From NCBI GenBank assembly GCA_963513935.1, contig OY740765.1, forward strand, positions 117,805,362-117,869,361: DNA of 64,000 bases, read 5' to 3'. The position numbers and the translations under genes were made by a program. This DNA comes from Aphrophora alni (Eukaryota; Arthropoda; Insecta; Hemiptera; Aphrophoridae). This document shows positions 46,980 through 59,106 of this stretch, piece after piece. Position 1 is the stretch's first letter. Each line of letters starts with the position of its first letter. The notes below the pieces were generated by a model. It was not told where the DNA came from, searched no databases, and saw only the letters and a list, made by a program, of their open reading frames with translations.

Positions 46980-48310
46980 GGTTGTTGTTCCGTTTTTACC
47001 TATTTTCAATTATATTTAAAGTTTCCTGAACCGGTACATTGGTAAAAAGATTTTCGACATCGAAACTTAATAACCTATCCTCCTCATTTAGTTTCATTTC
47101 CCTACACAATTCAACAAAGTGTTTAGAATTTTTAACAAAAGAGTCATTTTGTCCTACTAAGTTTAATTATGCGTAACAAATATTTAGATAATTCCCTGCA
47201 TGGAGAATCCCGAGAGCTAATAATAGGCCTGAGAGGGACGTTAGGCTTGTGGATTTTAGGTAACCCATACATATGGGGAGTTTTCGAGTAGTGTGGAGTT
47301 AATGAAGTATGAAATTTGACAGAAAATTTTTTCTTGTACTTCCTGTGTGAATGCAACTTTATTTTCGAAACTATTAGTGGGGTCTTTTATAAGCAAAGTG
47401 TATTTTCCAGCATTCAAAGTGTCAATAATTTTGCTCTCGTATGTGTTGGCATTTAGGGTAACCGTGGCATTGCCTTTATCCGCAGGTAAGATTTTTACAG
47501 AATGATCTGCTTTTAATTCGGACATGGCTTTGAGTACTTCTTTAGCCATAGTTACTTTGGGGAGTTTAGTTTTTTTAAGTAAAATACTGGCCTCACACCG
47601 AAACTGCTTGCCCTGCTCAGGTTCTAACCTGTTTACAGTCGATTCAATTCCGGTCATAAAATCCAATAATTTCACAGTTTTAGGCATAATAGAAAAATTT
47701 AGGCCTTTAGACAAAACATTATTGTAATGATTATTAAGAGGACGTGAAGACAGATTAATCACAGGATTTGGAGCATCTGCTGTATTTTCAACAGAATTAT
47801 TACTTTTAAAATAATTTCGCATTTTTTGTTATAGTTTTTTTTTGTTTAGATTTAGTGCGCTCAAACTCTTTGGTGAATTTATTTTGGATGCTCTTATTTA
47901 TATTGATGAAATCAGATCCCAATACAGGGGAAAGTTCTTCAAACAAAATTTGATTTTATCTGTAATCTTAAACTTTTCGAAACGGTTATAGAATCTTATA
48001 CGTTCGTTTATGAGCTTTTTGCTAGTAGCAAACATTATTTTACTGGGTTTACTACTAATAAACGAGGACTTAACAACTAATCCCGTAGGTATTAAGTTTT
48101 CATTTTTGCACTTTATTAAAAATGTTAAGTGATTGGTATGCCTAGCCATTCTCAAATGGAGTTTTTCAAATTGACGGATTTAATTATTAGTTCCGTACTG
48201 TGAATCTATTCTATTTTTAAAATTATTACTTAATGATGGAATATTTGTATTAATATTATTGTTTATTCGGACATTTGCCATCATTTGTGTATAAGAAACA
48301 ATACATGACG
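46980..48310 (-). pseudogene. Penelope-like element, N-terminal part and RT
   Basis: Reading leftward: MANVRINNNINTNIPSL, a stop, RHTNHLTFLIKCKNENLIP, a frame change, KILPADKGNATVTLNANTYE, HMYGLPKIHKPNVPLRPIIS, and finally DRLLSFDVENLFTNVPV. The ADKGNATV, YGLPKIHKP and RPI-S blocks are hallmarks of Penelope-like reverse transcriptases, and SFD holds the first catalytic Asp. There are at least two frameshifts and stops, and everything after the SFD block is lost. The upstream end runs into a large inverted repeat (48242-48479), like the rearranged terminal repeats known from Penelope elements. Confidence 0.8.
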
Positions 48311-48479
48311 TTTTGAGAGTATAAATCAACTCCCGTTATCAACTCCCGTCTGCATGTTTTAGTTTGTAAGTTAGGCACTTGATAACAGGAGTTGATTAAT
48401 ACTATCAAAACGTGGTGTATTGTTTCTTATACACAAATGATGGCAAATGTCCGAACAAACAATAATATTAATACAAATA
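48242..48479. repeat. Inverted repeat at the Penelope-like 5' end
   Basis: Two ~100-bp arms, each containing TTTGCCATCATTTGTGTATAA or its complement, are nearly identical in inverted orientation with a ~36-45 bp spacer. The left arm contains the start of the minus-strand Penelope-like frame, so part of that coding start is present in both directions. Confidence 0.85.
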
Positions 48480-49250
48480 CCCTTGTGTAGCTGTACTTCA
48501 TCACTAACCACTAATCATCAATTACAATTGAGTTAAATTGACATGTTATAATACATTACTTATTACTCATTCTACAAACACTATTCTACTCTAGGTTTCA
48601 TGACAACTTTGAAGACGTTTAGTAAGGTCAAATAATGAAGAGGCTTAATCTCAAAACTTTGATTACTGATAACAATTTTAATGTTTAATGGTAGTTTAAC
48701 TGAATACAGTTGAGTTAATTTGACACCGCATACTAAACTAATACATTTATTATCTTTACTTTATTCCTTATTTTACAAAACGAACACTGTGAAATTATTT
48801 ATTGAGTACTAATCGTCAATAATTAATTGTAATCGCTAATCCTCGATTATTAAAAATAATTGTAATAGGTAAGTCCCAAATCGTCTAATCTCTACCTGTA
48901 ATATTTTCATTATATTTCACAACGTTTATACACAGTTATTCCATCCGCTCGAAGTTTCATTACATTTAAAAAATAATTTAAAATCTGAAATTTGATATAA
49001 ATTTTCCTTATTAACATTTATCCAAATTTCTGTCAAAATAATAATTTATAGCCAATTAATCAATAATTCCATCTCCACCAAAAGAATGTCAAAATTTGCA
49101 TATAAACTATGAATATTTTTATGTACAATTTCGAGATATGGAACTGTTAATGCCAAAGCAAACAGTTATTTTCTTAAAAAAAAAAATCATTAATTAAGAA
49201 TAAAAATATCTTTTAAAGCAAAATACAAACTTAATCTTCAAAACTAACCT
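48480..49250. other. Non-coding, nothing recognised
   Basis: AT-rich. Loosely similar GTTGAGTTAAnTTGACA motifs occur at 48520 and 48710. No gene. Confidence 0.5.
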
Positions 49251-49531
49251 AAAAGTTTATCAAGTTATCTAAGTTAGCCAGATATTGCAACTCTTTTATT
49301 GGTAGAGGTAATTTTATATAATTGACTACTATTTAAGACATGTAGAGATAATAACCTAATGTTATCACAATATGAATTTATTCTGTATGTTAGTTGATAG
49401 GCATTTACTGATATGAATGTTTTATGAATGATTAACACACTTTCATTCCTTAACATTTGAAATTATTTTAAAGTTATTATCGATCTATTTATAATTACAT
49501 TTACAAACTATCTTACTACAGAAACACTTAC

Positions 49532-49700
49532 CCTTTTCACGTTTATGCTTAGAAAACTTTGAAGGATTCCTAAGTTCGTCCTGTGATGCTGTTATCGTTC
49601 CTCTATGATATTCCCAAACTCTTTCCATTTTATATGGAACAGATAGTTTTGTCTGTTGAACAACATTTTGTTTAGAAGTTGATGATATTGATTTTTTTTT
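49532..49700 (-). pseudogene. Exon A, 5'-truncated member of the repeat-exon set
   Basis: On the minus strand it reads KKSISSTSKQNVVQQTKLS and ends KFSKHKREKG before G|GTAAGTG, again phase 1. SISSTSKQNVVQ corresponds to VIPSTPKQNVVQ of exon B, and the downstream intron matches those of B and C. Upstream, the frame meets TAA and TAG next to a 10-A run, and no acceptor in the right phase is found. The left part of the exon is therefore lost or the A-run has slipped. It may be dead, or a shortened exon. Confidence 0.5.
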
Positions 49701-49790
49701 TAATTACTACTGTAAACATTCTACTTAAGAGTATTTAATTTGACTTAGCCTAATTTTGTTTGGTATGATTAGTTGAAGTATTTGAACACA

Positions 49791-50930
49791 ATGAGCAAAG
49801 CTACCAATTATTGTTCTGTTTGCACAAAAGCAGCAAGATTATCTGGTGTGGAGTGTTGCAAATATAAATGATAGCATCATTTGAAATGCATCAATTTAAA
49901 GTCCTCTAACATAATTTTATGTTTGTAATGACTGCTTCATTCCTATCAGCGAGCCTTCCTATAATACTGAGAGTTATGACCTATATGATGTAACCCCATT
50001 ACAAAAAGAAGAAGCCATTATATTATGTGAAAGGCAACTGGATGAAGAAAATTGGTGGAATTTAGTTACTGGTAAATCACAAAGGCTCAGTTTATTCCGT
50101 CAGTTCAACCAAAAGAACAGTTAAGTGTCAAAATAAATTTAGCCTTTCAGATTTCAATGGAAACCCTGGAAACACAAAATAAGAATGAACCACAATTTTT
50201 TTGCTAGTATTCAAAACAATAATACAAACATTCATTAATATAAAGATCAGTGTGAAGAGTCACACCCGCAAAACCCCATAAAGAACATTAATCGTGGATT
50301 AATCATAAATATCAAGGAAGTAACAAATATCAATGAAAATGAGGACAAAAGGAAAAAGATTACTATAGTGGGAGATACCCATGCTAGGCATATAGGCCTA
50401 GCATTTAATCTGGAAATCAAACTGTAAAATAGCTGTAAAGCTGAGAGTTATGTGTTCCCAGGTGTGTCTAGCAACATGTTGAAAAATCACACCATCTAGC
50501 CGAGAATTTAAATAATGATGATTTTCTATTTGTCTTTGGAGGGAGGAGGGGCGAATGATGTAGTACCTGGTCGAAATTACTGGAAAAGTATCTCAGATGC
50601 ATTGAACAAAATACTGCCTATTGCAACGAAAAGAATCATTATCATCAATACTATTCCAATTCCCCTTAACACTATTCTGCGGAAACACTTAATGGATGAT
50701 GCCAATAGTATAATTAATTAAAAAATTAATTCAGGAAGTGATGGTAACCAGGTTTCAATCTATTAATGTTATTAATGAAAGGGTTGAAGCATATGACTTT
50801 ACAATTAGTGGACATCTGAAGAAAAAAAGGTGAATGGATGTGTGCAACAGATTTGTTCAATTTATAAATAATAACAATGGAACTGTATGGGGGGGGATAA
50901 AACATACTAGTTCCAAAACAGCTCTTGAGA
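49791..50930 (+). pseudogene. CR1-like ORF1: PHD-like finger and SGNH esterase
   Basis: From the ATG at 49791: MSKATNYCSVCTKAARLSG, then CC and, beyond two stops, HHLKCINLKSS, a C-x2-C ... C-C ... H-x2-C pattern of a PHD-type finger. A linker follows (LCERQLDEENWWNLVTGKS). Next is an SGNH hydrolase domain: KITIVGDTHARHIG (block I) and GGGANDVVPGRNYWKSIS (block III). The PHD plus esterase pairing in ORF1 is an established trait of CR1-like non-LTR retrotransposons. Stops and frameshifts make it non-functional. It continues after a MITE insertion into the start of ORF2 (51602-52107). Confidence 0.8.
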
Positions 50931-50982
50931 AATGACTTCAGGAAGGTAGCTCTGGCAGCTCAAAAAACAATCATTGTTCTAC

Positions 50983-51601
<619 letters not shown>

Positions 51602-52107
51602 GTCAAGAACAACACTTCAAAGGTGGCTTTGAAATGGAAGTTTAAGAAAAGATATTATCTACAAGATGACCATACAGCTGCCAGCACTACAAGGAACAGA
51701 ATCCAGGGGTACCCAATCCATCAAAAACAATGGGGCACCTTTGAGTGTCAAGTGCTGCCACTGTAAATTTAAGTTTGAAAGTAAATTCAAGTTTGAGTAC
51801 AATTTTTTAAAGAAAGGTGAAATTATATATTAGGTGTTTGGTTCTGTTCAGACTGCTCCTCTTTTTAATCTGAGGTTTAAAATCCCATTTATATGCACAG
51901 TTAGCCAGAACTAAAATTTCCAGCCAGTTAAAGAAATTTTTTTGTTATGTGGAGAATGTGAACCTGACATACTGATATTAACAGAGCATGGAAACAGAGA
52001 GAATGAGGTAGACTTAATTACTATCCCTAATTAAAACAATGGAAGTGTATTCTTTAGAATTGTGTATAAGGGTGGGGGAGTTGTAATATTTGTGAAAACA
52101 ATATATA
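51602..52107 (+). pseudogene. CR1-like ORF2, start of the endonuclease
   Basis: The last part encodes CEPDILILTEHGNRENEV, then IPN, a stop, and IVYKGGGVVIFVKT. These match the first APE-endonuclease blocks, including the T-E-H with its catalytic Glu, and the GGGVAIF block seen in the two other CR1-like copies here. The copy stops where the mariner-like element begins at 52108, and no continuation was found beyond 54584. The 300 bp before it are the decayed ORF1-ORF2 junction. Confidence 0.7.
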
Positions 52108-54584
52108 TACATGATGTGTCCAAAAATCATTTCTAAACTTCAGGTGCTTAATCCTCAGATCAAAACCAATGAACAAGTTTCAGTATAAACATATTTCCTA
52201 TAAAGTTCAGTTTTCTATCTACCCACCATTTTGTATTTTTAACAAAAAATCAGATTTTTTAATTATAAATTATATGGGGTTGAAATTTAACATGTTACTT
52301 AGAGTCATAAAGACCCAATTTAAGAAAAACAATCAACCAATTTTTTTACAAATTTCAAATGGTGGGTATTTAAACTTTTTAACGTTCAATATTTAAAAAA
52401 AACTATTAGATTTACAACATGTTTTCCTTTTTTAATGACAAATAAAATGGCTTTTTTATTCTTTCTGTAAGTTTAAAGGAAAACTAGGTTATCAACAAAA
52501 AAGTGAAAACATTAAATATTGGCAATTGTCTACAACACCCAAGATTAGCCTACAACAAAAATTTGAGCAGGAAAAATTAATGAAACATCTAGTTTTCAAT
52601 GGAAATTTATTTTACAAAAAATCTAACGGAAAACAAGATCTGTATGAAAGAAACTGTAGGGGCTCTTCAAAGTGAAGGCACTCATTCAAATCCATGTATT
52701 TAGGTGTCTTCTCATTGACTGCCGGACTCCTACCAATATGAAAGGTGTCTGATGAATCCTTTGAATCCCATTCAACACTCATAAGCACAACTCTTCTACA
52801 GTGTCCACTGGAGTGGAGTATATGAATGTCCTTAGGTGGCCCCATAGGAAAAGTCAAGGGGATTGAGATCAGATGGCTTCACAGGCCATGATAATGCCTT
52901 TTCTTGACCAATCCATTTTTTTGGAAAGTTTTGTTCAGATTGTCTCAAACATTTAAACTGAAGTGGGCTTAAGCTCCATCAAGCATGAATCACATGCTGT
53001 TGCATATGTTAAGTGACACATCTTCTAGTAAACATGAAAGATCAACCACCAAAAATTTTAATATCTTTCACCATTGAGTGTTTGAGGTACAAATCAAACA
53101 AATAAATAATCATCCACACTTCCAGCCCACACATTTAACGAAAAATTGTATTGGTGACAGCTCTTTGTAATGGCATGATGATTTTCATCAGGCTCTATAT
53201 GTGTGTTTTAACAGTTAACAATGTGTGTTCTCATAAATTTAGCTTCATTGGTAAAAAAAACTTTACATGAGAAGTTCGGACTAGCACAGTTTTTGATAAA
53301 CCATTAACAAAATTGAACACGATGAGGGCAATCATGTGGTAAGAGAACTTACACTTGCTGAATGTGGTAGGGATGAAGTTGTTACTCATATAATACCCTC
53401 CAAACAACTGTGCCAAACCTACATTATATTGTAGGGCCAATTCTCCAGTATTTTTTCAGGGTTATTAGATATTTCATTTAATACACCCTCTTCAAATTCA
53501 AGTGTTTTAATTGAACGAGGTATTCTTGATTTACTATGTTCATCAACTTGAAAACTTCCTGCTTCACAGAGAAGGTATTGAATAATAGAGAAAACTTTGG
53601 GATAAGGTAGCAGTTGATTAGTAAAGTGTTTCTGGTACAGCCTTTTAGCTTTAAGACCGTTGCAATGCACAAAAGACCTTACATTAAAAGCATGTCTGCC
53701 TTTTTAAGTTTGAAAATATGTGAATATTATTTTCTGCCATGGTATGCACGATAATAGGAAAAATAAAAATTGTTTAACAACACTTGAATTCCATTTATTT
53801 ATTGTAATCAAGTAGCAATAGACTAACTGGGAATAGTTTTTATTTTTATTTTCAACAATACTTTGTTAATAATCAGCTGTTGTGTAATATTAATACACTT
53901 TTTAACCAACTATAAGAAGTTCAATTAAATGGGAATGAGTAAGCATTAAAATGTTTATCAATGTTCATTAACATTGTCTGCCATACAATGAAGGCCTACA
54001 GCGTTATTACACATTACTACAAAACACAAAAGCTTAATAAAATGTTAGTTATTATTAAGCATTGTTTATATATTATCATTTAGTGTTTCGATAACTCAGT
54101 TATCCTTTAAGCTACAGGAAGATTTGGATATACAAATTTGAAGAATTAAAAAAAAAAATTGGTTCTAAGGTAATCGGGGGTGTTGTAGATAATTACCAAG
54201 AATTAATATTTTCAGTTTTATGTCAGTAACTCACTTATCTTTTAAACAACAGAAAGTATTTTTAAAAAAGGGAAAATATTTTATCTCTTATTAGTATTTT
54301 GTAAAATTAACAGTTTTTGCGTTATTTGATATAAAACGTTTTTTAAATGAGTAAAGGAATTCGGTTAATTATTTTTCTCAAATTGGTTCTTTATAAAGCT
54401 AAGTAGCATCCAAAATTTCAACTACATATCATCTATTGTTAAAAAGTTAAGAATTTTTAATTATAACACAAAATGGGGGCTAGACAGAAAAGAAATAATT
54501 TGAGGAAATATCAACTTTTTCATTGATTTTGATGTGAGGAATAAGATCCATAAGGTTTGGAATGGTTTTTAGAAACACCCAGTA
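52108..54584 (-). mobile_element. Mariner-like DNA transposon with TA duplication
   Basis: The left end after TA reads CATGATGTGTCCAAAAATCA. The right end, inverted, reads CTGGGTGTTTCTAAAAACCA, about 17 of 24 bases matched, with TA on both sides. The 2.5-kb element contains one degraded transposase gene on the minus strand (52605-53675). It interrupts the CR1-like endonuclease. Confidence 0.72.
52605..53675 (-). pseudogene. Tc1/mariner-superfamily transposase remnant
   Basis: Pieces in three frames follow the order of a widespread insect transposase of the DDE_3 type. First comes a helix-turn-helix region (KRLYQKHFTNQLLPYPKVF, then EEGVLNEISNNPEKI). Then comes a region where VKFFLPMKLNL stands in for the usual V-L-F-T-D/N-E-A block. 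Last comes LIPLTFPMGPPKDIHIL, in another frame WPVKPSDLNPLDF, which marks the third catalytic block (S-P-D-L-x-P-L-D-F-F-L-W-G). There are many stops and several frameshifts, so it is not functional. The superfamily call is firm enough; the exact family is not settled. Confidence 0.68.
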
Positions 54585-54589
54585 TATGA

Positions 54590-55240
54590 GTAAGTGTGCA
54601 TGTGTGCGGATGCATGCGTATGTGAATGTGTGAATAAGCGCTTGAGTGTGTACATAAATGTATTTTCCAGCATAATTATGGAACACATGGAACAATTTAC
54701 CAAATTTATTACACATATGACTTTCAATCTGGAAAAAAATACTGTGGGGTTAAGCCAACCATAGAACCCCTAGAGGTAGGGTGGGAAGGAAGTGACATGT
54801 AAGTATAATCGAAAACAACTGATTATATTGTAGAATCCATAATATTCAGGGTCACTGAGATAATAATGACATTTTGATGCCATTTAAGTCCAAGTTCGGC
54901 CACCATCAGGGTTCGGGGGTGAGAGGGGTGAAAAATAAAATGATTGAGATTACATTCCAGCATAACTCTGGTACCCGTGGACCAATTTCAATCAAACTTG
55001 GTACGCATATTACTTACAATCTGGAAAAAATACTGTAAGGGTGGGAAGGGATGACAAATAAAACTAATCGAGAAATACAAATGTTACTGTCAAGTCCATA
55101 GTTTTTGGGGTAACTGAGATAAATAGTGACATTTTGATGCTGTTAAAAAAAACATCAAAACATCAGCATTTTGATGCTGTTGGGGCTGATGGGTCCAAGT
55201 TCAGCCCCATCAGCATTGGGGGTGAGAAGGAGTGAAAAAT
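54590..55240. repeat. Diverged ~300-bp tandem duplication
   Basis: Units near 54655-54920 and 54945-55200 share TTCCAGCATAA, ACAATCTGGAAAAAATACTGT (ends vary), GGGTGGGAAGG and a GACATTTTGATGC end. A short stretch TGTTTT..ATTTTGATGCTG is repeated again near 55150. Before them is a degenerate TGTG/ATGCATG patch (54590-54650). No coding role is seen. Confidence 0.65.
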
Positions 55241-55811
55241 AAAATGTGTGACTTAATCAAGATTGTTGTCGAATTTCAAAACGAGTGATGCTAAGCCCAA
55301 GTTTAGTTACTTAGATTTTACACTATAGATAGAATTCTTTTTTTCCTTTTTTTCTTTCTGTCTATTGGAATAAATGAATACTTGGGCAACAACGGGTAAT
55401 CAGTTAATTATATATAAAAAAGGTGACTCCAGAGATTTGTAACAAAAAGGACTTTGAAATTACATGTATACAGACAATGACTGAAAATATGTCTGTAAGA
55501 TTGGTAGGATTCCGAGCATCTTGAGTTTTATAGATTAGGTTTAGGGCAAGGGTGATCTTAAGAGAGTTTGAGTTCTGGCAGGAAATTTGGATATGAGGGG
55601 GGATTAACCTGACATGTACCCTTGACTATCAAATACTACATCTCAGCCAGCCAACTACATGAGTCATTAAAACTATGTTATTAAATATAGTACATAATAA
55701 ATTAATTGACTATGAATAATATTAAGGGAATGACTCTATTTAAAACTAGTGGTCTAGGAAACCGTACTAGGCCAAAATGGCTGTTAGCTAGTTATCACAT
55801 ATTTCATTTTA
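55241..55811. other. Non-coding, nothing recognised
   Basis: AT-rich sequence without a supported gene or repeat boundary. Confidence 0.5.
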
Positions 55812-56180
55812 TAAGGAATTTGGAGACGTACTGCTGGAAACCCTGGGCCATATGACCCATTCCTAAAGGGGCTAATTTAGCCATTATTTGGTGGGTGAAC
55901 AATTTGTTGAGGTATCTAAAATATCAGTTATCCTGTACACTAGAAGACATGCACTTCCAGAACACATCCGGTCTCTCTTACGGCTGGTCCACAATTCGTT
56001 CTCTAATCTTGATGCGTGATAAGGATTAGCATCATCCGAGGGAGGGTGTTCACTGACTTGATGCAAAAAAAATCCCCTGCAATTTATCGTTCAAGCAACC
56101 TGCTAGTAGGGCTATTAGAATGGCAGTATCGCCGGGAAAAAAGGAAGGTGGAGAAGGGATTTCACCACAGACACCCCTGC
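55812..56180. repeat. Dispersed repeat, copy 1
   Basis: About 370 bp related to 62990-63330. Shared runs include ATCCTGTACACTAGAAGACA, CCGGTCTCTCTT and TTCACCACAGA at the right edge. Copy 1 has an extra ~35 bp near 55890. Minus-strand frames in both read NPYHASRLENEL.TSRKRDR, but stops elsewhere differ. Whether it is a SINE, an LTR fragment or an old gene piece is unknown. Confidence 0.7.
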
Positions 56181-56526
56181 TGGAGAAAGGAGAAAAAAAG
56201 ACCAAACAGCTTCATAATTCCTCCGCACGGGACAAAAAAAAATGAAGGAGAGAAAGACGTAGATGAGTGGCACTAATAGGAATGGGTAACAAACCATAAG
56301 CAACTGAAAATACAAGACTATAAAAGGATGCCCCCAGGGCGGAATATAGTGAATTTATACTGGTGCCAGTTTGATCTGGATCACCTACTGAACTTCTTGT
56401 AAATGGGTATTATAAAATAATATTGATGTGAGTCCTTCTCAAGACAACAATCTTCAGCATTGTCAATATGAATTTCAGCAGTTGAACAATCTACTGCTGG
56501 AAAAAAGCATTAGTTAATATAGAACC
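56181..56526. other. Non-coding, nothing recognised
   Basis: No gene. A purine-rich patch precedes the Jockey-type insertion site. Confidence 0.5.
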
Positions 56527-56534
56527 ACTTCCAT

Positions 56535-56690
56535 CTATGTTGGGGTGCTCTGGTTTTCTGCCACTTTTTGCGGATTTTCCTTTTCTTCAGTACTAGTTCA
56601 CGCACTTCTATTGGATATATAACATTACCTTTGGGTTTGGTTATACTAGGTGTGTTATTACAAGCTGATTGTTGGATGTTATGGATCACA
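56535..56690 (-). pseudogene. Inverted 5' piece of the Jockey-type ORF2
   Basis: Read on the minus strand it gives ITKPKGNVIYPIEVRELVLK and KRKIRKKWQKTRAPQH, the pre-RT part of Jockey-type ORF2. The forward piece starts at HQHKSQLNQLSNKL, which continues from APQH. Both sides contain a C-C-AACATA run, so a few bases of overlap (microhomology) lie at the joint. Confidence 0.8.
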
Positions 56691-58412
56691 CCAACATAAA
56701 TCACAATTAAATCAATTGAGTAATAAACTTAAGGATTTATTGAGGCAAATCAAAAGTGAATCCATCTCTAAGTATTTTGAAGGGCTGTCGGCTGACAAGG
56801 ATTGTGATTTCAAAATATGTCAAGCGACAAAAAGTATTAAAAGACCAAAAATTCATATTCCGCCCATCAGGAAAGAAGATAATACATGGGCAAGAAGTAA
56901 TAAGGAGAAAGCAGATATGTTTGCTATACATCTAGAGGACACATTCACACCATTTGAAACAAAAACAGCACGTAAACAATTAGTACCAATTGAAAAGAAT
57001 GATTTAATTGATATCAGTAAAGTGACATACAATGAGCTTGTACAGGAAATTAGACAATTAAACGTTAAAAAAACACCTGGTTATGAACTAATAACTGGGA
57101 AAATTCTCAAGGAACTGCCATTGAACGCCCTGATGAAGTTGTTGCAATTGATAAACGCTTCTTTCAGACTTAAATATGTCCCGAGACAGTGGAAAGTTGC
57201 GGAGGTCATTATGATACCAAAGCCAGGAAAAGATCTTAGGGAAAAAACATCTTATCGACCCATTTCTATTCTGCCGACTATTTCAAAAGTTTTTGAAAAA
57301 CTTTTAATAAACCGTCTTAAACCTATAATTAAAGAAAGGAAATTAATCCCTCAGCATCAGTTTGGGTTTAGAGACAAACATTCAACAATTGACCAAGTTC
57401 ACTGTATTATCAATGTCATAGAAAAAGCAATTGAAGAACGCCAAGTTTGCTCATCCTTGTTCCTGGATGTATCACAGGCGTTTGACAAGGTCTGGCATGA
57501 GGGTTTACTCTATAAATTGCAAAGGGATCTCCCAGAGCAATTCTACAAAATACTTAAGTCATATTTGTCTGAGAGATGCTTTAGGGTTAAGCAAGACTGT
57601 GAATATTCTGAGATGAAGAATATAGCTGCAGGAGTTCCACAAGGAAGTGTCCTAGGACCTACTTTGTATCTCTTATATACAAATGACATACCTCAAGATT
57701 CTGATACAATCATGGCCACTTTCGCAGATGACACTGCAATAATGGCAGTTGGGGATAGTGCAGAGGAAGCAAAACACAAGCTCCAGAAAGCTATTGATAA
57801 AGTTAGTATCTGGATACAAAAATGGAGATTAAGATTAAATGAAGCAAAATCAAGCCATATAAATTTTACCAACAGAAAGATAAACCCAACACAGGTTATA
57901 ATAAATGGACACTTAATAGCCCCTGGAAATACAGCCAAGTACCTAGGAATGACACTTGATGCAAAGATTCATTGGAAGGAGCATGTTAAGAAGAAGATTA
58001 CAGAGCTGAATATTAAATTCAGGAAAATGAATTGGTTGCTTGGTAGGAGATCAACATTAGATCTACACAATAAACTTCTAGTATATAGGCAAATATTAAA
58101 ACCAATTTGGACATATGGGATACAGCTATGGGGCTGTACCAAAAAAAAAAAAATGTTAAAGATATTCAAACATTCCAAAATAAGGCTCTGAGGAGTATGG
58201 TTAACGCGCCATGGTTCGTGCGAAATGATGATCTCCATCGTGATCTCGGGATGAGTACTGTCTCAGAAGAAATTAAGAGATATGCAATAATGCATAAGAA
58301 TAGACTGCAAAAACACGAGAACCCTGAAATGCTCCGTGTAATCAACAACACAGAAGATGTGAGGCGCCTGAAACGAACTACACCTCTGGATTTGGTGAAG
58401 GAGATTGTGTAA
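56690..58412 (+). pseudogene. Jockey-type reverse transcriptase, one frameshift
   Basis: The forward frame is open for ~490 residues through all RT blocks: WKVAEVIMIPKPGKD, SYRPISILPTISKVFEKLL, QFGFRDKHSTIDQ, FLDVSQAFDKVW (first catalytic D), AAGVPQGSVLGPTLY, and FADD at 57721-57732. It then has the thumb-like end YLGMTLDAKIHWKEH. At the 13-A run (58141-58153) the frame shifts by one base and ends early. In the neighbouring frame the family C-terminus goes on (DIQTFQNKALRSMVNAPWF) to TAA at 58410-58412. It is otherwise well kept, so the insertion is fairly young. The element has no start codon of its own: the Met at 56650 belongs to the inverted part's other strand. Confidence 0.9.
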
Positions 58413-58566
58413 ATAAGTAACCGCATGAACTTTGTGTGTAAAATATAGGACTCCATCAGTGGATGGTGTTCCAAACACTGCTTTCTTTAATATGAAATGT
58501 TAATTACTTGATAAGGCAAACTTAGTTGTAATTGTTAATAAATAAATAATTTAAAAAAACTTCCAT

Positions 58567-59106
58567 TCCAAAATATTTTGATTAGCATAAGCATAATGCT
58601 ATTTTTAATGTTTTTTTTTTGCCATTTAACTGTAGACTCAGAAAAACTAGATATATCGTCGGATACACCACACCTCCTCAAATTCATCAAATCTAATATT
58701 TTAGAATTCAATTGACCATCCACAGTGAGATTATAATATTCTTGAAAATCTGATAAAACATTGGTAATTGTAAATGTTTAAATATCAGTTATTGTGGCAT
58801 TGTCCGCTTCTTGCAAAAATCCATAAGTTTGTAAATATTCAATTGCACATGAGGTTTTATTTTCAGTATATTGCTGTTGTCCCTTTACTAAGAACAACAA
58901 TGATACTTATATTAGAAGAGTAAATTAGAGACAGATGTACACACCTTACATGAATTAAATCATGACTGAACTAACAAACTTCATATGGTGAGAGAAAATA
59001 GGTGTACAACACTGGGTCCAGAAAAAGTAAACTGTTTGTAAAAAAATATATATTATATAATCGTTCTTTTTGTCGGCAAAATAATTGATACCAAACAAAA
59101 TAATTC
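58567..59106. other. Non-coding, nothing recognised
   Basis: AT-rich. The flank just left of the fold-back element (59060-59106) resembles the tandem repeat at 59740-59785 (GTCGG..A..ATAATTGATAC). Confidence 0.5.

Larger units (their letters stand above)
56527..58566 (+). mobile_element. 5'-truncated, 5'-inverted Jockey-type retrotransposon
   Basis: The 8-bp duplication ACTTCCAT flanks the insert (56527-56534 and 58559-58566). The first ~155 bp are in reverse orientation. The rest runs forward through RT to a short 3' UTR ending in AATAAATAAATAATTT and an A-run. The reversed piece encodes the residues that come just before the forward piece in this family, which is the arrangement made by twin priming. 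About 2.0 kb remains of an element that would normally also have ORF1 and an endonuclease. Confidence 0.85.

Noticed and set aside
46900..48480. Hammerhead ribozyme in the Penelope-like terminal repeat
   Set aside because: I looked for the CUGANGA ... GAAA core by eye and did not find it; a covariance-model search would be decisive.
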